The notes: a model not told the origin generated them from the sequence alone. A stretch of 64,000 bases of DNA from Enteropsectra breve (GCA_024243835.1 JALPMN010000645.1:1-64000), one strand, 5' to 3'; positions 1 to 10,255 are shown, counted from the stretch's first letter. Numbers and translations are program-made.

Positions 1-175
1 CTTCTCATTTAATAAACATGAATGGTCTTGTTGCTCAAAATGACACTCCTCTGTTAAGTTTTTGTATAAAGAGACGGACATTAAGGCTAAAGCTTCTTGG
101 CTTAATATTGCTAAACAAAGGGTCAGAAATAGAAAAGTAGAGCATGTAGCACCACGAGCATCTTTCGGTATATAT

Positions 176-1777
176 TTATTTGTCGGACGTACCAAAATCA
201 TTTTCTGCTTTACTGCGAAGAAACTCCAGAGCATCTGCGGTTCTTCCGAGGATGTGGTCAAAAGGCGCCTGAATAGAGCAAATAAGTTCTTCAAAGAACA
301 AAACGTCTACTCTTTTAACTTTAAATTCAAGACATTTTGAGTCTCCGAAGCTTTTGATGTGGTACAGCTCGCCAGGCGTGTATAGCTTTGTGTACATGTT
401 TGTATTCTTTAGGTGATTTTTTATTTCTTCAATTTTGTGCAATACTGCTCTTCTGTCCATAATGTAGTCATAAAGAGAGCTAATTGAAATGCAAATATAT
501 TTTAAATCAAGGACAGACCCAAAATTTAGCCGGGTGACGATATCGCATCCAAAATTGAATACCTTAATGGCCGGAAACGGCATTTCAGCGATATTCCTTG
601 AAACAATCGGGGGACAGCCAAACGCGAAGACCTCAAGCTTATAGCAGTCGTATATCTTATGCTGAATAAGAGTCAGATATATCAGAATGCATGCAGCAGC
701 ACCGAGCGAGTATCCTGTGAAGAGCACACTTTGTGCTCTCCTTTCACTGGCTCTTCTATGAAGTTCGCCCCACTCGTTGTCCACAAATATCTGGGCAAGC
801 TCCTTTATTCCTTTGTGCGCAAACCCATTCTGAAATGGTGCGTACTCGCAGTTTAAGTCGTGTATTGCCTCGCTTCCTGATGTCGTTCCTTTTATACTTA
901 CAACCAGCCTATTATCCCCATCAAAAAATGCAATATAAGACAAGGAAGAGTGGTCTCCTGGTTTGTCCAATAACCACTCATTCTCTTCAATACCGATTCT
1001 CCCGAGAATTGAACCGATTCTTTTGCCCTTAGGGCTCTTGACGCTTCGCAATGGTTTTATTTGGCTGACAACTATCGAGTCTGCAAAAGATGCTGCCGAG
1101 TACTGGAGATACTTTTGTGTCTTCACGACACTCTCTTTGGAAAGATAGCCATATCCCTCCTGTCTGTACTTGGACTCCTCCTGGTTTGTGGCTTTGTAAT
1201 AAAGATGTGAGTGGTAGTACTCTAGGGAGAGCATCCCGAATATCCAGTACATCCTGCACATAAAAGATCCTTTTTGTGTCTCTTTTAACAACGCCAATAT
1301 AGAGTTGTACATATTAAGCTTATTTTCTGAGAGAAAAAAGGTAAGAAACTTCTTAAGGGCCTGGGTTGGTTCTGGGCGCGCTACCTCCGCACTGCTTTCT
1401 TGCATTCTGAGCTTTAGTTTTATGCTTCCGACAACATCTGGCTTGGGAACATAAAAGTCCGCCTTGCTCATGTACTTCGCAGCCAGAAGGGGTGTTTCTA
1501 TCACTACAGTTTGCTTTTCGAGAGTAAAACACTTAGTTTGGATCTTGGCAAACCCGATGCAATAGGAACTGCTTCTAGATGTGGGTTTTTTGTGAACAGC
1601 CAGTACTATTTCACCGAACAATTGCTCGTGCAAACTGCAGACCATTATGTCAAAGCGCTTTTTAAACACCGCCCTTTCATCTTTAAAGCTATATTCTGTT
1701 CTATACACGCCAGAATTTTCAATACTAATTTTTTTCACAGATACATGTATCTTTTTTGGAAAACTCATGAATGTCAT
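176..1777 (-). CDS. Class 3 lipase, diacylglycerol-lipase-like
   Basis: Predicted serine lipase of the alpha/beta-hydrolase class 3 family, 533 residues. The nucleophile motif GYSLG lies near residue 358. It is followed by an FGCPP segment, the catalytic Asp in CDIVTRL and a C-terminal DH, where the general base is expected. The C-terminal order (PGELYHI, then a downstream DH) resembles sn-1-specific diacylglycerol lipases. The N-terminal 150 residues are unrecognised, and there is no clear signal peptide or transmembrane span. An upstream ATG adds four residues, but the ATG at 1777 follows TTTACCCAT, which fits the CCC signal seen at other genes here. The substrate (diacylglycerol or triacylglycerol) is inferred from the family. 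Confidence 0.85.
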   Translation of the reverse strand: MTFMSFPKKIHVSVKKISIENSGVYRTEYSFKDERAVFKKRFDIMVCSLHEQLFGEIVLAVHKKPTSRSSSYCIGFAKIQTKCFTLEKQTVVIETPLLAAKYMSKADFYVPKPDVVGSIKLKLRMQESSAEVARPEPTQALKKFLTFFLSENKLNMYNSILALLKETQKGSFMCRMYWIFGMLSLEYYHSHLYYKATNQEESKYRQEGYGYLSKESVVKTQKYLQYSAASFADSIVVSQIKPLRSVKSPKGKRIGSILGRIGIEENEWLLDKPGDHSSLSYIAFFDGDNRLVVSIKGTTSGSEAIHDLNCEYAPFQNGFAHKGIKELAQIFVDNEWGELHRRASERRAQSVLFTGYSLGAAACILIYLTLIQHKIYDCYKLEVFAFGCPPIVSRNIAEMPFPAIKVFNFGCDIVTRLNFGSVLDLKYICISISSLYDYIMDRRAVLHKIEEIKNHLKNTNMYTKLYTPGELYHIKSFGDSKCLEFKVKRVDVLFFEELICSIQAPFDHILGRTADALEFLRSKAENDFGTSDK

Positions 1778-2500
1778 ATGGGTAAACATAGTTTCCTTTT
1801 TTAAAGCGACTGCACTAAAAATCTAACAAATGAGTTACTATAAGCCGGTATTTTAATATAAAATCCTACAAGCAACGAAGTAATGTATTTTCTGGGCTTA
1901 CCATGCAACGTGTTGTATGCTCCCTGGGAAGAATGTTGTCTTTCTAGCTTAAACCGCAGAGGTTGATTTTACCAGTGGTGGCTGAGGTTTAAAAACTAGC
2001 TACGAGAAAAAGGCACGTAGCTTGGTATAAGCATGCAATTATGTGTACTATAAATCGATGCTAGCTAAATAATTCAGTATATTAGAAGAGTTTACGTACA
2101 CAAATTTAGATTTATATAGACTGATTGTGCTACGAAGTAGTATTGATTTTAAAATTAAAAGAATTATGCACTTGAATCTTTTTTGTATTTTCTTACCGTA
2201 GCATTTATCGGATTAATTTGAAATGCGTGTTATTGCTATAATGTAAACCCATATAATGTTGTGAAGATAAAAATATTTTGAAAATTGGATTCAAAAGATG
2301 GTGGCATGATATCGTGCGCACAAAAATTGTAAAAATCGTGATAATAAACATATCGAACAATTTTAACAATGACTTTAAAGGTCACTTAACATACAAGAAC
2401 AAACAACAAATCTTGCATTTTAGATGAAAAAATTTATATTAAACTGATAGGCACTGCTTTTCTCATTAACACATTTTTCGTATAAAGCTTTAAAGGCCTG
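1778..2500. other. Intergenic, no gene seen
   Basis: AT-rich gap between the upstream side of the lipase gene and the 3' end of the GluRS gene. I see no open frame with a plausible start, no tRNA and no strong repeat. Confidence 0.6.
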
Positions 2501-4387
2501 TTAGAACAAGCGTTTTTGTTTGGTGTATGGTACTAAGTTATACACAAACTTTTTTGGTGAATAGAAGAACCCAATTCTCTCAATTTGGATGAACTCCTCG
2601 ACCCCGACGTCAGTTATTGCAAACTCTGCGATATATTTTGTTTTTTTCTTAGAATCCTTATTGTATGCCGCAGCCAAATCATCACCAGCATTTTCTATCT
2701 GTAGATTGCCATATTCGTAGCACATGATACTAGTAGCCCCTTGCTCAGAGATCCAAGAAATTTTATGCTTGGTCTTTTTGTAGTCGCCATCCATATTTAG
2801 TGTCAGTGACATCTGTCTTACAACGCCTGTACTGTCACAAGTCTTGCTGCGCAGCACTGCATTTCCCCAGTGCATGAGGGTAAACTCTTCACCGTCCTGG
2901 AGTGCTGAGGCGTCTTCTTGTGAAATAAGAATGGACTGGCTAAACACAACGCTTTTGTCCCCCAGCTCATTGTTCTTCTTATTCTTAGGAATATTCCTTA
3001 TTTCTTGGAAGCCTTCTGCAAGATCCTCGAACGTGCATACAACAGCATCTTGCGAACAAATGGCACTGTACCTCGGGCTTAGGGGGTCAATGATTCTTTT
3101 GTTTATTGCCCAGATTTTGTCCCATGAATTTACAGAAATCTTCTGGGAGGCTCCCTGAAGATAAACATACTCAATTAGCGCATCCATGTGCATGCCCAAA
3201 TTCTTCAGCCCTCTTAGTGTGCACATGCGTGGATCATCCCACCCGTCAACATACTTATTTTCCACATAAAATTTCATTTTGCGTTTTGATATTACCGTAT
3301 TGTCAAAATTCATCCTGGCAAAGTCGTGTATTTTGGGACAGTTGGCAAGCCTCAAGGCATCAATAAACCAATAGAACTGTGCATTTCGGTCCCGATATTC
3401 AGAAGTACGCAATGAGAGAGTCACGCCCTCGATGCTGTCCACAATGGGAATGGTAAAATCATAGGTCGGATATATTTTCCACGCATCTCCAGTGGTGTGA
3501 TGCGGCATATCCGAAAATCGGTATATAACTGGATCTCGCATCGCCTTATTAGGGTTGTCAGTACTAATTTTGGCACGCAAGCAGAAATTCCTGTTCTTTC
3601 CCTCCTTCATTCCTCCGAATATTTGGAGTGTTGTTTCCGGATCCTGGTCGCGATTTTTCGATGCAATCCCATCCATACGCTGCTGGCGCATTGTCTGCTG
3701 GTCAGTGTTGTCTGCATAGGCTTTTCCGTTTTTAATAAGCTCAACTGCGTAGCTATATATTGTATCAAAGTGGTTGGAGCTTCTTGAGAGTGTGTAATCT
3801 GTTATTTTAAGCATCTTCAAGTCCTCTATGATTGCCGATTCATATTCAGCACACTCTTTCTCAGGGTTGGTATCATCAAACCTGACAATTAGCTTTCCTT
3901 TCTTTGCCATAAGTTGGTTTAGCAGCGCAGCTTTTGCATGCCCGATATGCAGATACCCTGAGGGCTCCGGAGGGAATCGTGTTACTACGCTTACTGGCGC
4001 GTTAATATTAATAGATGCCTTTTCTTTTTTATTATACTCCATGATATACTTTTTGTTGGCCTCAAAAGATGTCTTATAAAGAGACAAAGTTTTTACAAAG
4101 GAAAATGATTTGTCCTTGATCATTTTTGCAAATGTTTTAGAGCTATATAAAATACAGAAAATTAGATCTGCAAGCTCTGCATCTTCCACCGGAAGCGAAT
4201 TTTCTAGTTTTTCAAGCCATGCCTTTAGCTGTTCTTCGGTAAAGTCTGCATCAAATTCATTGAGAATTTCCGGGCCTTTTAAGCGCTTAATGTGGCTGTG
4301 CGTTATATGCTCTTCATACTCATCACTTCCGTGCTTCTTTTTTAGCAGGAAGTTCAAAAACTGAGCCTTGGCGACATTTTCGCTCAT
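2501..4387 (-). CDS. Glutamyl-tRNA synthetase, cytosolic
   Basis: Class I aminoacyl-tRNA synthetase that charges tRNA-Glu in the cytosol, 628 residues. The catalytic core has RFPPEPSGYLHIGHAKAAL (HIGH box near residue 146), VRFDDTNPEKE, and a KMSKS-type loop VISKRKM near residue 366 followed by DGWDDPRMCTLRG. These read as eukaryotic GluRS rather than GlnRS: SGYLHIGHAKAALLN instead of NGYLHIGHAKAI, and RFDDTNP. A C-terminal beta-barrel anticodon domain follows. The N-terminal 140 residues fit the GST-like or linker region of eukaryotic GluRS. I start at 4387, where ATG follows TTTACCCTC, rather than at the ATG 33 bases upstream that lacks the signal. Confidence 0.95.
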   Translation of the reverse strand: MSENVAKAQFLNFLLKKKHGSDEYEEHITHSHIKRLKGPEILNEFDADFTEEQLKAWLEKLENSLPVEDAELADLIFCILYSSKTFAKMIKDKSFSFVKTLSLYKTSFEANKKYIMEYNKKEKASININAPVSVVTRFPPEPSGYLHIGHAKAALLNQLMAKKGKLIVRFDDTNPEKECAEYESAIIEDLKMLKITDYTLSRSSNHFDTIYSYAVELIKNGKAYADNTDQQTMRQQRMDGIASKNRDQDPETTLQIFGGMKEGKNRNFCLRAKISTDNPNKAMRDPVIYRFSDMPHHTTGDAWKIYPTYDFTIPIVDSIEGVTLSLRTSEYRDRNAQFYWFIDALRLANCPKIHDFARMNFDNTVISKRKMKFYVENKYVDGWDDPRMCTLRGLKNLGMHMDALIEYVYLQGASQKISVNSWDKIWAINKRIIDPLSPRYSAICSQDAVVCTFEDLAEGFQEIRNIPKNKKNNELGDKSVVFSQSILISQEDASALQDGEEFTLMHWGNAVLRSKTCDSTGVVRQMSLTLNMDGDYKKTKHKISWISEQGATSIMCYEYGNLQIENAGDDLAAAYNKDSKKKTKYIAEFAITDVGVEEFIQIERIGFFYSPKKFVYNLVPYTKQKRLF

Positions 4388-5285
4388 GAGGGTAAATTTT
4401 TGTAAAAGTTTTTTCCACATGGTTTGAAAACATTATTTACTTGATCCCCATTTATATATAATTGGTGCCAAGCCAAATTAAAACATCATAGAGGGTCATT
4501 AAGATTGTATTTATATTTTGGCGCCTGTATCTCTTTTATTATGAGTTTTAAAAATAAAAACTGTTATATAGAAGCTCATACATAATGATTCACGATTTGT
4601 AACTCCAACGAGATCTTACACTGCAATGATAAGCACGGCCAGGGCCAAAGACTCAGCAAAGATACTATTTGTATTCTTAAATTATTTTTGAACTAAAAAA
4701 TGTTATTGAGCCATCATAAGCTAATAAGGTGCTAGTGTATATTGATTAATTTGACAGATCTTGATAGCTCACAAAACATGACTTTTTGTTTCATCAACAC
4801 ACTGGGCACAAAGCTGCTAAGCAGTCTTCTAAGAATGTAAAGAGGCCTTGTTTCACTGACACGATAAAGCAAGCAAAATGCATCCATAGGCCGTGTAGCA
4901 TGACAAACTCGTGAAAATCTTGGCCCGTCTTGCAATTTCTGCTTAAGAATGACTCGAAATAATTAATTATTTAAAAAACCCCTCACGAGTAATTCGTTGC
5001 TCAAACAGATTAAAATATAGACTGTTTTCTGCTACTGTTTATCAAAACAGCGAAAACCATCGCTATTATCGATGCCTGAATTATAGATTACTATTTAGTT
5101 GCTTAAATTTAATTTTTTCTTATAAATTTTTCATATTTACTTTTAAGAGCTTAATGTCTTAAATATACATTTCATATCATGGTACCTGTGTCATCCCTAT
5201 GGGTAACGCCGCCACGCACGAGTGTGCAGTGCATGTGGTGTTTCGCTGCTTATGTATATTTTGGCACAAAATTTGTCAATCCCAA
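4388..5285. other. Intergenic between divergent genes
   Basis: Divergent gap that should hold the promoters of the GluRS and zinc-knuckle genes. A 51-codon minus-strand frame starts at 4887 after GGCCT, but it has no CCC signal and no recognisable motif, so I do not call it. No RNA gene seen. Confidence 0.55.
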
Positions 5286-5882
5286 ATGGAAGATCTTAGC
5301 AGTCCACTTCAGATACTGTCGCTCGAAGATGAGAAGAGAGTAGTGGATATTGCCAATGTAGACATGTACACAGCTCTTTCGGACATCTTTTACAGTGATA
5401 CCATCTTTATTGAAAAGGACGATGCTATCAAAATATTCAAAAACGAAAACAAAAGATATTTTGGAGATAGTACCATCTGCTACGAATGTGGCCAAACCGG
5501 GCATCTTTCGAAAGACTGTGCCATTAAAATTGAGAGAAACTGTGCATATTGTAGCCTCTACCATCTGCACCGTCCTTGCGCCTTCATTTTCTGCTACAAC
5601 TGCTGCAGCATAGGGCACAAGGAAAAGCACTGCAAGATCAAGAAGAACAACAAGTTGATGTGCACACGCTGCCCACTTCAGTTTCATCTGACACGGGACT
5701 GCCCACGGTTATGGAGAAAATACATTGTCAGAAATCTGCACGGCGAAAAATCACTCAAAACCAGTTGTGCATTCTGCTTTTCAGGGACACATTTCATTGA
5801 CGACTGCCCGATGAAAGACTGCAAAATTTCAATTTTCTCCAAAAATTATAAAAAATTAGCCAAATACATCTATAAAAATTAA
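5286..5882 (+). CDS. Air1/Air2-like zinc-knuckle protein
   Basis: Probable RNA-binding subunit of the nuclear TRAMP polyadenylation complex, which marks RNAs for exosome decay. The 198 residues carry five CCHC-type knuckles in a row: CYECGQTGHLSKDC (about residues 65-78), then CAYC...H...C, CYNCCSIGHKEKHC, CTRCPLQFHLTRDC and CAFCFSGTHFIDDC. Yeast Air1/Air2 also have five. The N-terminal 60 residues are acidic and unrecognised. The start at 5286 follows AATCCCAA. The in-frame ATG at 5199 would add a Cys-rich stretch unlike the family. Other CCHC proteins are possible, but the knuckle count and spacing favour Air. Confidence 0.8.
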   Translation: MEDLSSPLQILSLEDEKRVVDIANVDMYTALSDIFYSDTIFIEKDDAIKIFKNENKRYFGDSTICYECGQTGHLSKDCAIKIERNCAYCSLYHLHRPCAFIFCYNCCSIGHKEKHCKIKKNNKLMCTRCPLQFHLTRDCPRLWRKYIVRNLHGEKSLKTSCAFCFSGTHFIDDCPMKDCKISIFSKNYKKLAKYIYKN

Positions 5883-6498
5883 ATAATTGACGCATATGGC
5901 ACATATACAGTAGTATTAAAAGCAGCATTAAAATAAATACTACTTTATTCATCGAAACACATGGTTATCTTGCCCTGCCGCATACTGGCCTTCTTGAATC
6001 TAAGAACTAATTTTAATTTGATATCTTTTCACCTTAAAACTTAAAACCACAGTTTTTAAGAAGCATTGCTCTCAAGGCTTAGGTAAAGACGACTGAGCTT
6101 AATCATTTATTTGCTAATGAAGTTTTGCATAATGCCACCGGTGGCCGAGGATTGATGTTAGAACGGCATATACTAAAACGATAGTATTAATCTGTTTGAA
6201 TATATGCATGCCTGGCTCTTTTTGTTGCGTCTATCATTGTCCAAACTAAAATCATATTGAGCAGAATAGCAAATGAATACCTGGACTCTCTATTTTCAAT
6301 ATATTGTAAAAGCGTTGTATTGTAAAGCTATTGATACGGAACTGTTCGCAGTGAAATTTAAAATGGGAAAACAGAATTTAGCGTCGTTCTTAATTTTTAA
6401 CTGTCAGCCTTCAGGAAACTTCTGCACGCGTTTTTCAAGTTGCAAGCGGCCCATGCCGTAAGTGCATACGATCCTGCTTATGGGATTCTAATAATCTG
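5883..6498. other. Intergenic, convergent genes
   Basis: Gap between the 3' ends of the zinc-knuckle gene and a minus-strand hypothetical gene. AT-rich with no supported gene. A CCCATG at 6449-6454 leads into a stop after two codons. Confidence 0.5.
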
Positions 6499-6885
6499 CT
6501 ATAATGTACCTTCTGCCTTAAGTTTTTCAATCTCATCTCCTGTTATCACTTCCTCTACTAATGCCAGAATGCGGGCTTTGCTTTGTTCTTTGATAATCAT
6601 ACTATTATGGCTTTTAATGAAAGCCATATCAAAAAGGCTTGGCAAATATTTCTTTAAATCATGGAAGCCAATAGTCCCTTCACATGCTATTGATTCTAAT
6701 ATAGAAGAAGGTCTTAATAGCGTGATAGGACAAAAAACCATTCGGCCTCTATGAATAAAGGGATGCGGTAACGTTATTTCACTAACTATTTCGAAGCAAG
6801 TATTAAAACTGAGCAAATGTATATCTGGTGTCGTTGCTTCTATTATTATGGTCCCATGCTTGATTTTGATTTCGTGTCTAGCCAT
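6499..6885 (-). CDS. Hypothetical protein, 128 residues
   Basis: I do not recognise this protein. It starts MARHEIKIKHGTIIIEATTP and ends with a charged helix (EEVITGDEIEKLKAEGTL). The first half looks beta-rich and the second helical, with no membrane span or zinc motif. The composition is typical of a soluble coding sequence. The ATGs at 6891 and 6885 are both possible; the longer frame needs a non-ATG start. A plus-strand frame overlaps it, but that frame is low-complexity hydrophobic and I take it as a shadow. Confidence 0.55.
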   Translation of the reverse strand: MARHEIKIKHGTIIIEATTPDIHLLSFNTCFEIVSEITLPHPFIHRGRMVFCPITLLRPSSILESIACEGTIGFHDLKKYLPSLFDMAFIKSHNSMIIKEQSKARILALVEEVITGDEIEKLKAEGTL

Positions 6886-7879
6886 TTGCATAAATGCACA
6901 ATTAAAATTATTTGCCACCAAGGATTAAAACAAAATACTGGCCACGATTTATCCTTAAAAACACTCTAAAGCACGTTAAATCAACACCATTGAGTTATAC
7001 TGTTAAGCGTTCCTGAAATCTATTTCTCCAAAACACTAAGATTTGCAACTTAACAGGATCAACAAATTTATAACCAAAAATATCAGATTTAATAACATCA
7101 GTAAACCTTAAAAATAATTATTTGCGTTTTAAATGCAAACAAATTCATTCACAAAATGTGTAATCGAGAGTTAGCCACCTCTTTAAAATTATGTTGTATG
7201 GCTCCATTTGTAAAAACATTCATTTTCCTATAGATTTAAATAATTTATATACAAGACCATGTTTTACTAGTGTTAATGATTTAGCAAACTGCCAGACTGC
7301 CTCTTATGGAATAGAGCACGATAAAGATATGCTTTTCATTGTAGTTTTATGACATAATCACTACTCTACAAGTGCCCGTCTTGAACTAACATCGTCTCTA
7401 TTTATTAGAATAATTATATACGCCACACGCTTATCAATGCTGATTTTCTCTTTTAGTAACAGAATTACATTCTGCCCTTCCCTTGTGTGCTTAGAGATGT
7501 GTTTCTCTTCACACAATAAAAACAGGATCTCGTTCTTACATGAGTAGTTTTAGCCTGTATTTATATTTACTTTAGTAAAGACGCTCACATCCATTTCATA
7601 ATTCCATTGCTTCTAGACAAAACTCTCACGGGTTTGAACTCGAAGTTGCTGGATTTAGTTGAAATTTACATGAGAAATAAGAAACAAACAAGCATTACTT
7701 TACTAGGAACACTTCTGTAACAGCCAGTAAGAGATGTGTCAATAAAAATTTTTAAATAGCCGAAAAAAGCCACTACTCCATATTCAGCATGTTTTTAGAT
7801 GCTGGCTAAACAGTATATTTTCAACTCATATTTAGAATTCGGCCGTGCTGTATGTATTGCATGGTTTTTATTCTTATTC
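6886..7879. other. Intergenic, no gene seen
   Basis: About 1 kb of AT-rich sequence upstream of the 128-residue gene. I see only short frames full of stops, no tRNA-like pattern and no clear repeat. Confidence 0.55.
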
Positions 7880-8038
7880 TTATGCACTCTTGTCATCTGG
7901 TGCTTTAGGGTTTATCACCGCAAGTAATTTCTCAATATGCTCAATTTCCCAGTATACGTGAGTCTTGACAGCATAGTATAGATCCTCACTCACTTCAGCC
8001 TCAGTTAAAATTACTTTAGAATTCGGAAAATGCTGCAT
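7880..8038 (-). CDS. Small protein, 52 residues
   Basis: Short frame starting MQHFPNSKVILTEAEVSEDL and ending APDDKSA. Its ATG follows GCCCTCCAC, the CCC start signal. The composition is clearly protein-like (acidic, helical, with VKTHVYWEIEHIEKLL) and unlike the surrounding AT-rich DNA. No family is recognised. An overlapping 62-residue frame in another phase is low-complexity and is probably a shadow. It could be a genuine microprotein or the surviving C-terminal end of a decayed longer gene, because open sequence in other phases continues upstream. Confidence 0.45.
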   Translation of the reverse strand: MQHFPNSKVILTEAEVSEDLYYAVKTHVYWEIEHIEKLLAVINPKAPDDKSA

Positions 8039-8485
8039 GTGGAGGGCTCCATTAAAAGACAGAAAAAATTTTTAAGGCCAGCCATTACAAGGAGAGCCAC
8101 TGTGCCTCCCATTTTTATACATTTCTTATGAATATTGATTATAATTGTATAGGAAGCGCATTTAATCCCAATTTTCAAAAAGCAAGCAGTAAAAATCAAA
8201 AAAGATAGCTCTTGCTACTCATTGAAGCCATAAAGCTATGCATTAGCCAAAATATCTATATGCTTGGAGTTGAGAAAAAAAATAATGTCTTGTGGTAATC
8301 ATTGCCAACTCAGCAAATTGAACTCTTTAATAGTTGAAAATTCACATGGCCCATCAGATAACTAATAAACTAGATGGTGCTAGTTGCCGATCGCATTCGC
8401 TTCATTATTGTGCTTTGGATGCTAGAAGGGTATCTTTATTTAAAAACTTTTTAAAATATTTTTCAGAATAGACCAAAAAATAGAA
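8039..8485. other. Intergenic upstream of SET gene
   Basis: AT-rich divergent gap. An ATG near 8230 on the minus strand opens a frame that stops after 11 codons. No supported gene. Confidence 0.5.
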
Positions 8486-9607
8486 ATGAAAGTGGAAAAG
8501 GACATGGATGATAAGTACTACAATACTGCAGAGTCTGGGCGCAAAAACATATTGGAAAATAGCACCATTGCAAGCAATATTAATAACTGGGCACCTGTTG
8601 TGAAGCACGAAGAGGATATGGCATCGTCGATTGAATTGATGAGGATGTCTTCCCCAGATCTTCAATACGGCAAACACACTGCAGTGCTCAGACAGAACTT
8701 TCTGCGGTCTGACTCTGTTTGGTTCCCTCTTATCTCAGAGGAAAACATGTACATAAAGATAAAAGCAAGCAGTGAGTACTTGAAGAATTTATATCACAGG
8801 GTACTTGCCCACCCGGATTGCGTATATTGCAACGAAAAATCCACTTGCAGTGCTGTTGGAAAAAAAAGAAAAATTTCAGAGGGAAGTATTTCGGAGCTCG
8901 AACCAGTCTTACAAGAGAACGAGCAAGAGTCATATGCAGAGGAATATAAAGCCCTGCCGAAAAGAGGCCATCTGGTTTCTTCGCCTTCAAAGAGCCAACA
9001 GAAAAAAAGAGGGCGAAAGAAAAAGCATGAAAATGCTGCCCCACAGCCAAAGACTGTTGTAAGAGAGAGCAGCACTGTACAAGAAATAGCCTCAAAGCAT
9101 GCTCATATTCAAGAGTCGGAGAGCTTCTTAGAAAGCAAGGGCACCGCAGACTTAAGCGGAACAGCTGTAAAGTATGAGGATTTGCACATAAGATCATCCT
9201 CAATACATGGAATGGGTATTTTCACCGACAGAGCGATACAGCAAGGCTCTCTTATTTTTGAGTATACAGGTGAAGTTATTGGAAAGTGTGTTTCGGACAA
9301 GCGTGAACTGAAGTATAAGCAAAACGGTATAAAAAGCATATACATGTTTACAATAAATGAAGACATGATTATAGATGCCACACTTAAGGGCAACAAGGCA
9401 AGATACATGAATCATTCATGCAACCCAAACTGCATGACCATAACGTATACTGAAGAAAAGGTTGTTTGCTATTACGCGAAGCATGACATAATGCCTGGCG
9501 AGGAACTTACCATAAACTACTACTACAGCGAGAAGTCTCCCGAGGAAATATGCAACTGCGGCGATGTTATATGCAAATCAAGCAGCAAGAAAATCGATTT
9601 GTCATAG
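8486..9607 (+). CDS. SET-domain histone lysine methyltransferase, SET1-like
   Basis: Predicted nuclear methyltransferase of histone H3 (probably Lys4), 373 residues. A SET domain runs from about residue 233, with HGMGIFTDRAI, FEYTGEVIG, DKRELKYKQNGIKSIYMF, IDATLKGNKARYMNHSCNPNC (AdoMet and catalytic pocket, residues 300-316) and ELTINYYYS. The wording IDATxxGNxARxxNHSCxPNC is closest to SET1/COMPASS and MLL-type enzymes. The post-SET part reads CNCGDVICKSSS, so it has the CxC...C pattern but not the usual C-terminal RG. A basic patch with an AT-hook-like core, KKRGRKKK, lies at 173-180, with a nuclear-localisation-like KKRK upstream. Yeast Set1's RRM and n-SET domains are missing. Confidence 0.88.
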   Translation: MKVEKDMDDKYYNTAESGRKNILENSTIASNINNWAPVVKHEEDMASSIELMRMSSPDLQYGKHTAVLRQNFLRSDSVWFPLISEENMYIKIKASSEYLKNLYHRVLAHPDCVYCNEKSTCSAVGKKRKISEGSISELEPVLQENEQESYAEEYKALPKRGHLVSSPSKSQQKKRGRKKKHENAAPQPKTVVRESSTVQEIASKHAHIQESESFLESKGTADLSGTAVKYEDLHIRSSSIHGMGIFTDRAIQQGSLIFEYTGEVIGKCVSDKRELKYKQNGIKSIYMFTINEDMIIDATLKGNKARYMNHSCNPNCMTITYTEEKVVCYYAKHDIMPGEELTINYYYSEKSPEEICNCGDVICKSSSKKIDLS

Positions 9608-9991
9608 AAAGAATTAGTGGATGAAAGGAGTCATTGAACTGCCATGTACAATAAATTTATTTATTTCTTAATTAGAGTTTTTAATAAGAGAAAGGGGAGT
9701 ATCACTATGTTTAACCATATAAAACTCGTAGGATTACGAAACCTTTTTGTTGAAACGCCTGCCCTATAGTTATATGAATGCAGCTTTACATCCGCATGCT
9801 TGTAACATCGTTGCATAGTGTTAATGATGTATTTCGTATTGCATATTTAAGCACGGTTAGCTTTATAAAACCAAAAGAAGCTTGCATTCATTCGAATTGC
9901 TAGCTTATGCGGGAAAACTATAAAGATTTTTTAAAGGTACAATTTATTTTTCCTCTGGATTTCATATTTCCATTCGGCCAAACTATGCATT
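9608..9991. other. Intergenic, convergent genes
   Basis: Gap between the 3' ends of the SET and Sm-like genes. An AATAAA lies 40 bases past the SET stop. A 42-codon plus-strand frame from 9642 is AT-rich and unsupported. Confidence 0.5.
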
Positions 9992-10255
9992 CTATTTTTG
10001 TTTTGTTAGACATACCATAGAAATAAGGGCCTTACCAAATACAAAATACTCTTGCTGCTTGTTTGCAATGATACAGTTAGAAACATCATCATACTCCTTC
10101 AATATGCCTCTGATTCTCGTTTTGCTTCCATGCATCTCGACTTCTACCTCTTTATTGAGGTATATATCCAAGCTATTGAAAAGAGACTTCATTTGAGGAT
10201 TTTCTTCGCGTGCTTCGCCATGGACCGCTTTTTGGTTTTTATTAGCACCCTCCAT
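9992..10255 (-). CDS. Sm-like (LSm) protein
   Basis: Small Sm-fold RNA-binding protein, 87 residues, expected to act in an LSm or Sm ring in mRNA decay or splicing. After a 22-residue polar N-terminus, the Sm1 motif is LNKEVEVEMHGSKTRIRGILKEYDDVSNCII. A short loop and a divergent Sm2 (YFVFGKALISMVCL) follow, in place of the usual IRGxxV. I cannot say which ring member it is. The ATG follows CGGCCCCAA, a strong CCC signal. The sequence coding for Sm2 also contains an intron-like signature (GTAAGG, then TCTAAC, then TAG at the stop codon); see the finding. Confidence 0.8.
   Translation of the reverse strand: MEGANKNQKAVHGEAREENPQMKSLFNSLDIYLNKEVEVEMHGSKTRIRGILKEYDDVSNCIIANKQQEYFVFGKALISMVCLTKQK

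Noticed and set aside
4732..4935. Minus-strand 67-codon frame in the GluRS/zinc-knuckle gap
   Set aside because: Starts with TTG. The shorter ATG version has no signal and no family resemblance.
6121..6200. GTGGCCGAGG resembling the D-arm of a Leu or Ser tRNA
   Set aside because: No acceptor pairing, no anticodon stem and no proper T-arm downstream.
6440..6754. Plus-strand frame with CCCATG then GTAAGT, suggesting a start-proximal intron, antisense to the 128-residue gene
   Set aside because: The only downstream acceptor in phase is far from any branch-like site, and the encoded protein is low-complexity. The minus-strand protein looks more natural.
9642..9770. 42-codon frame just past the SET gene
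   Set aside because: AT-rich codons, no CCC signal and probably 3' UTR of the SET gene.
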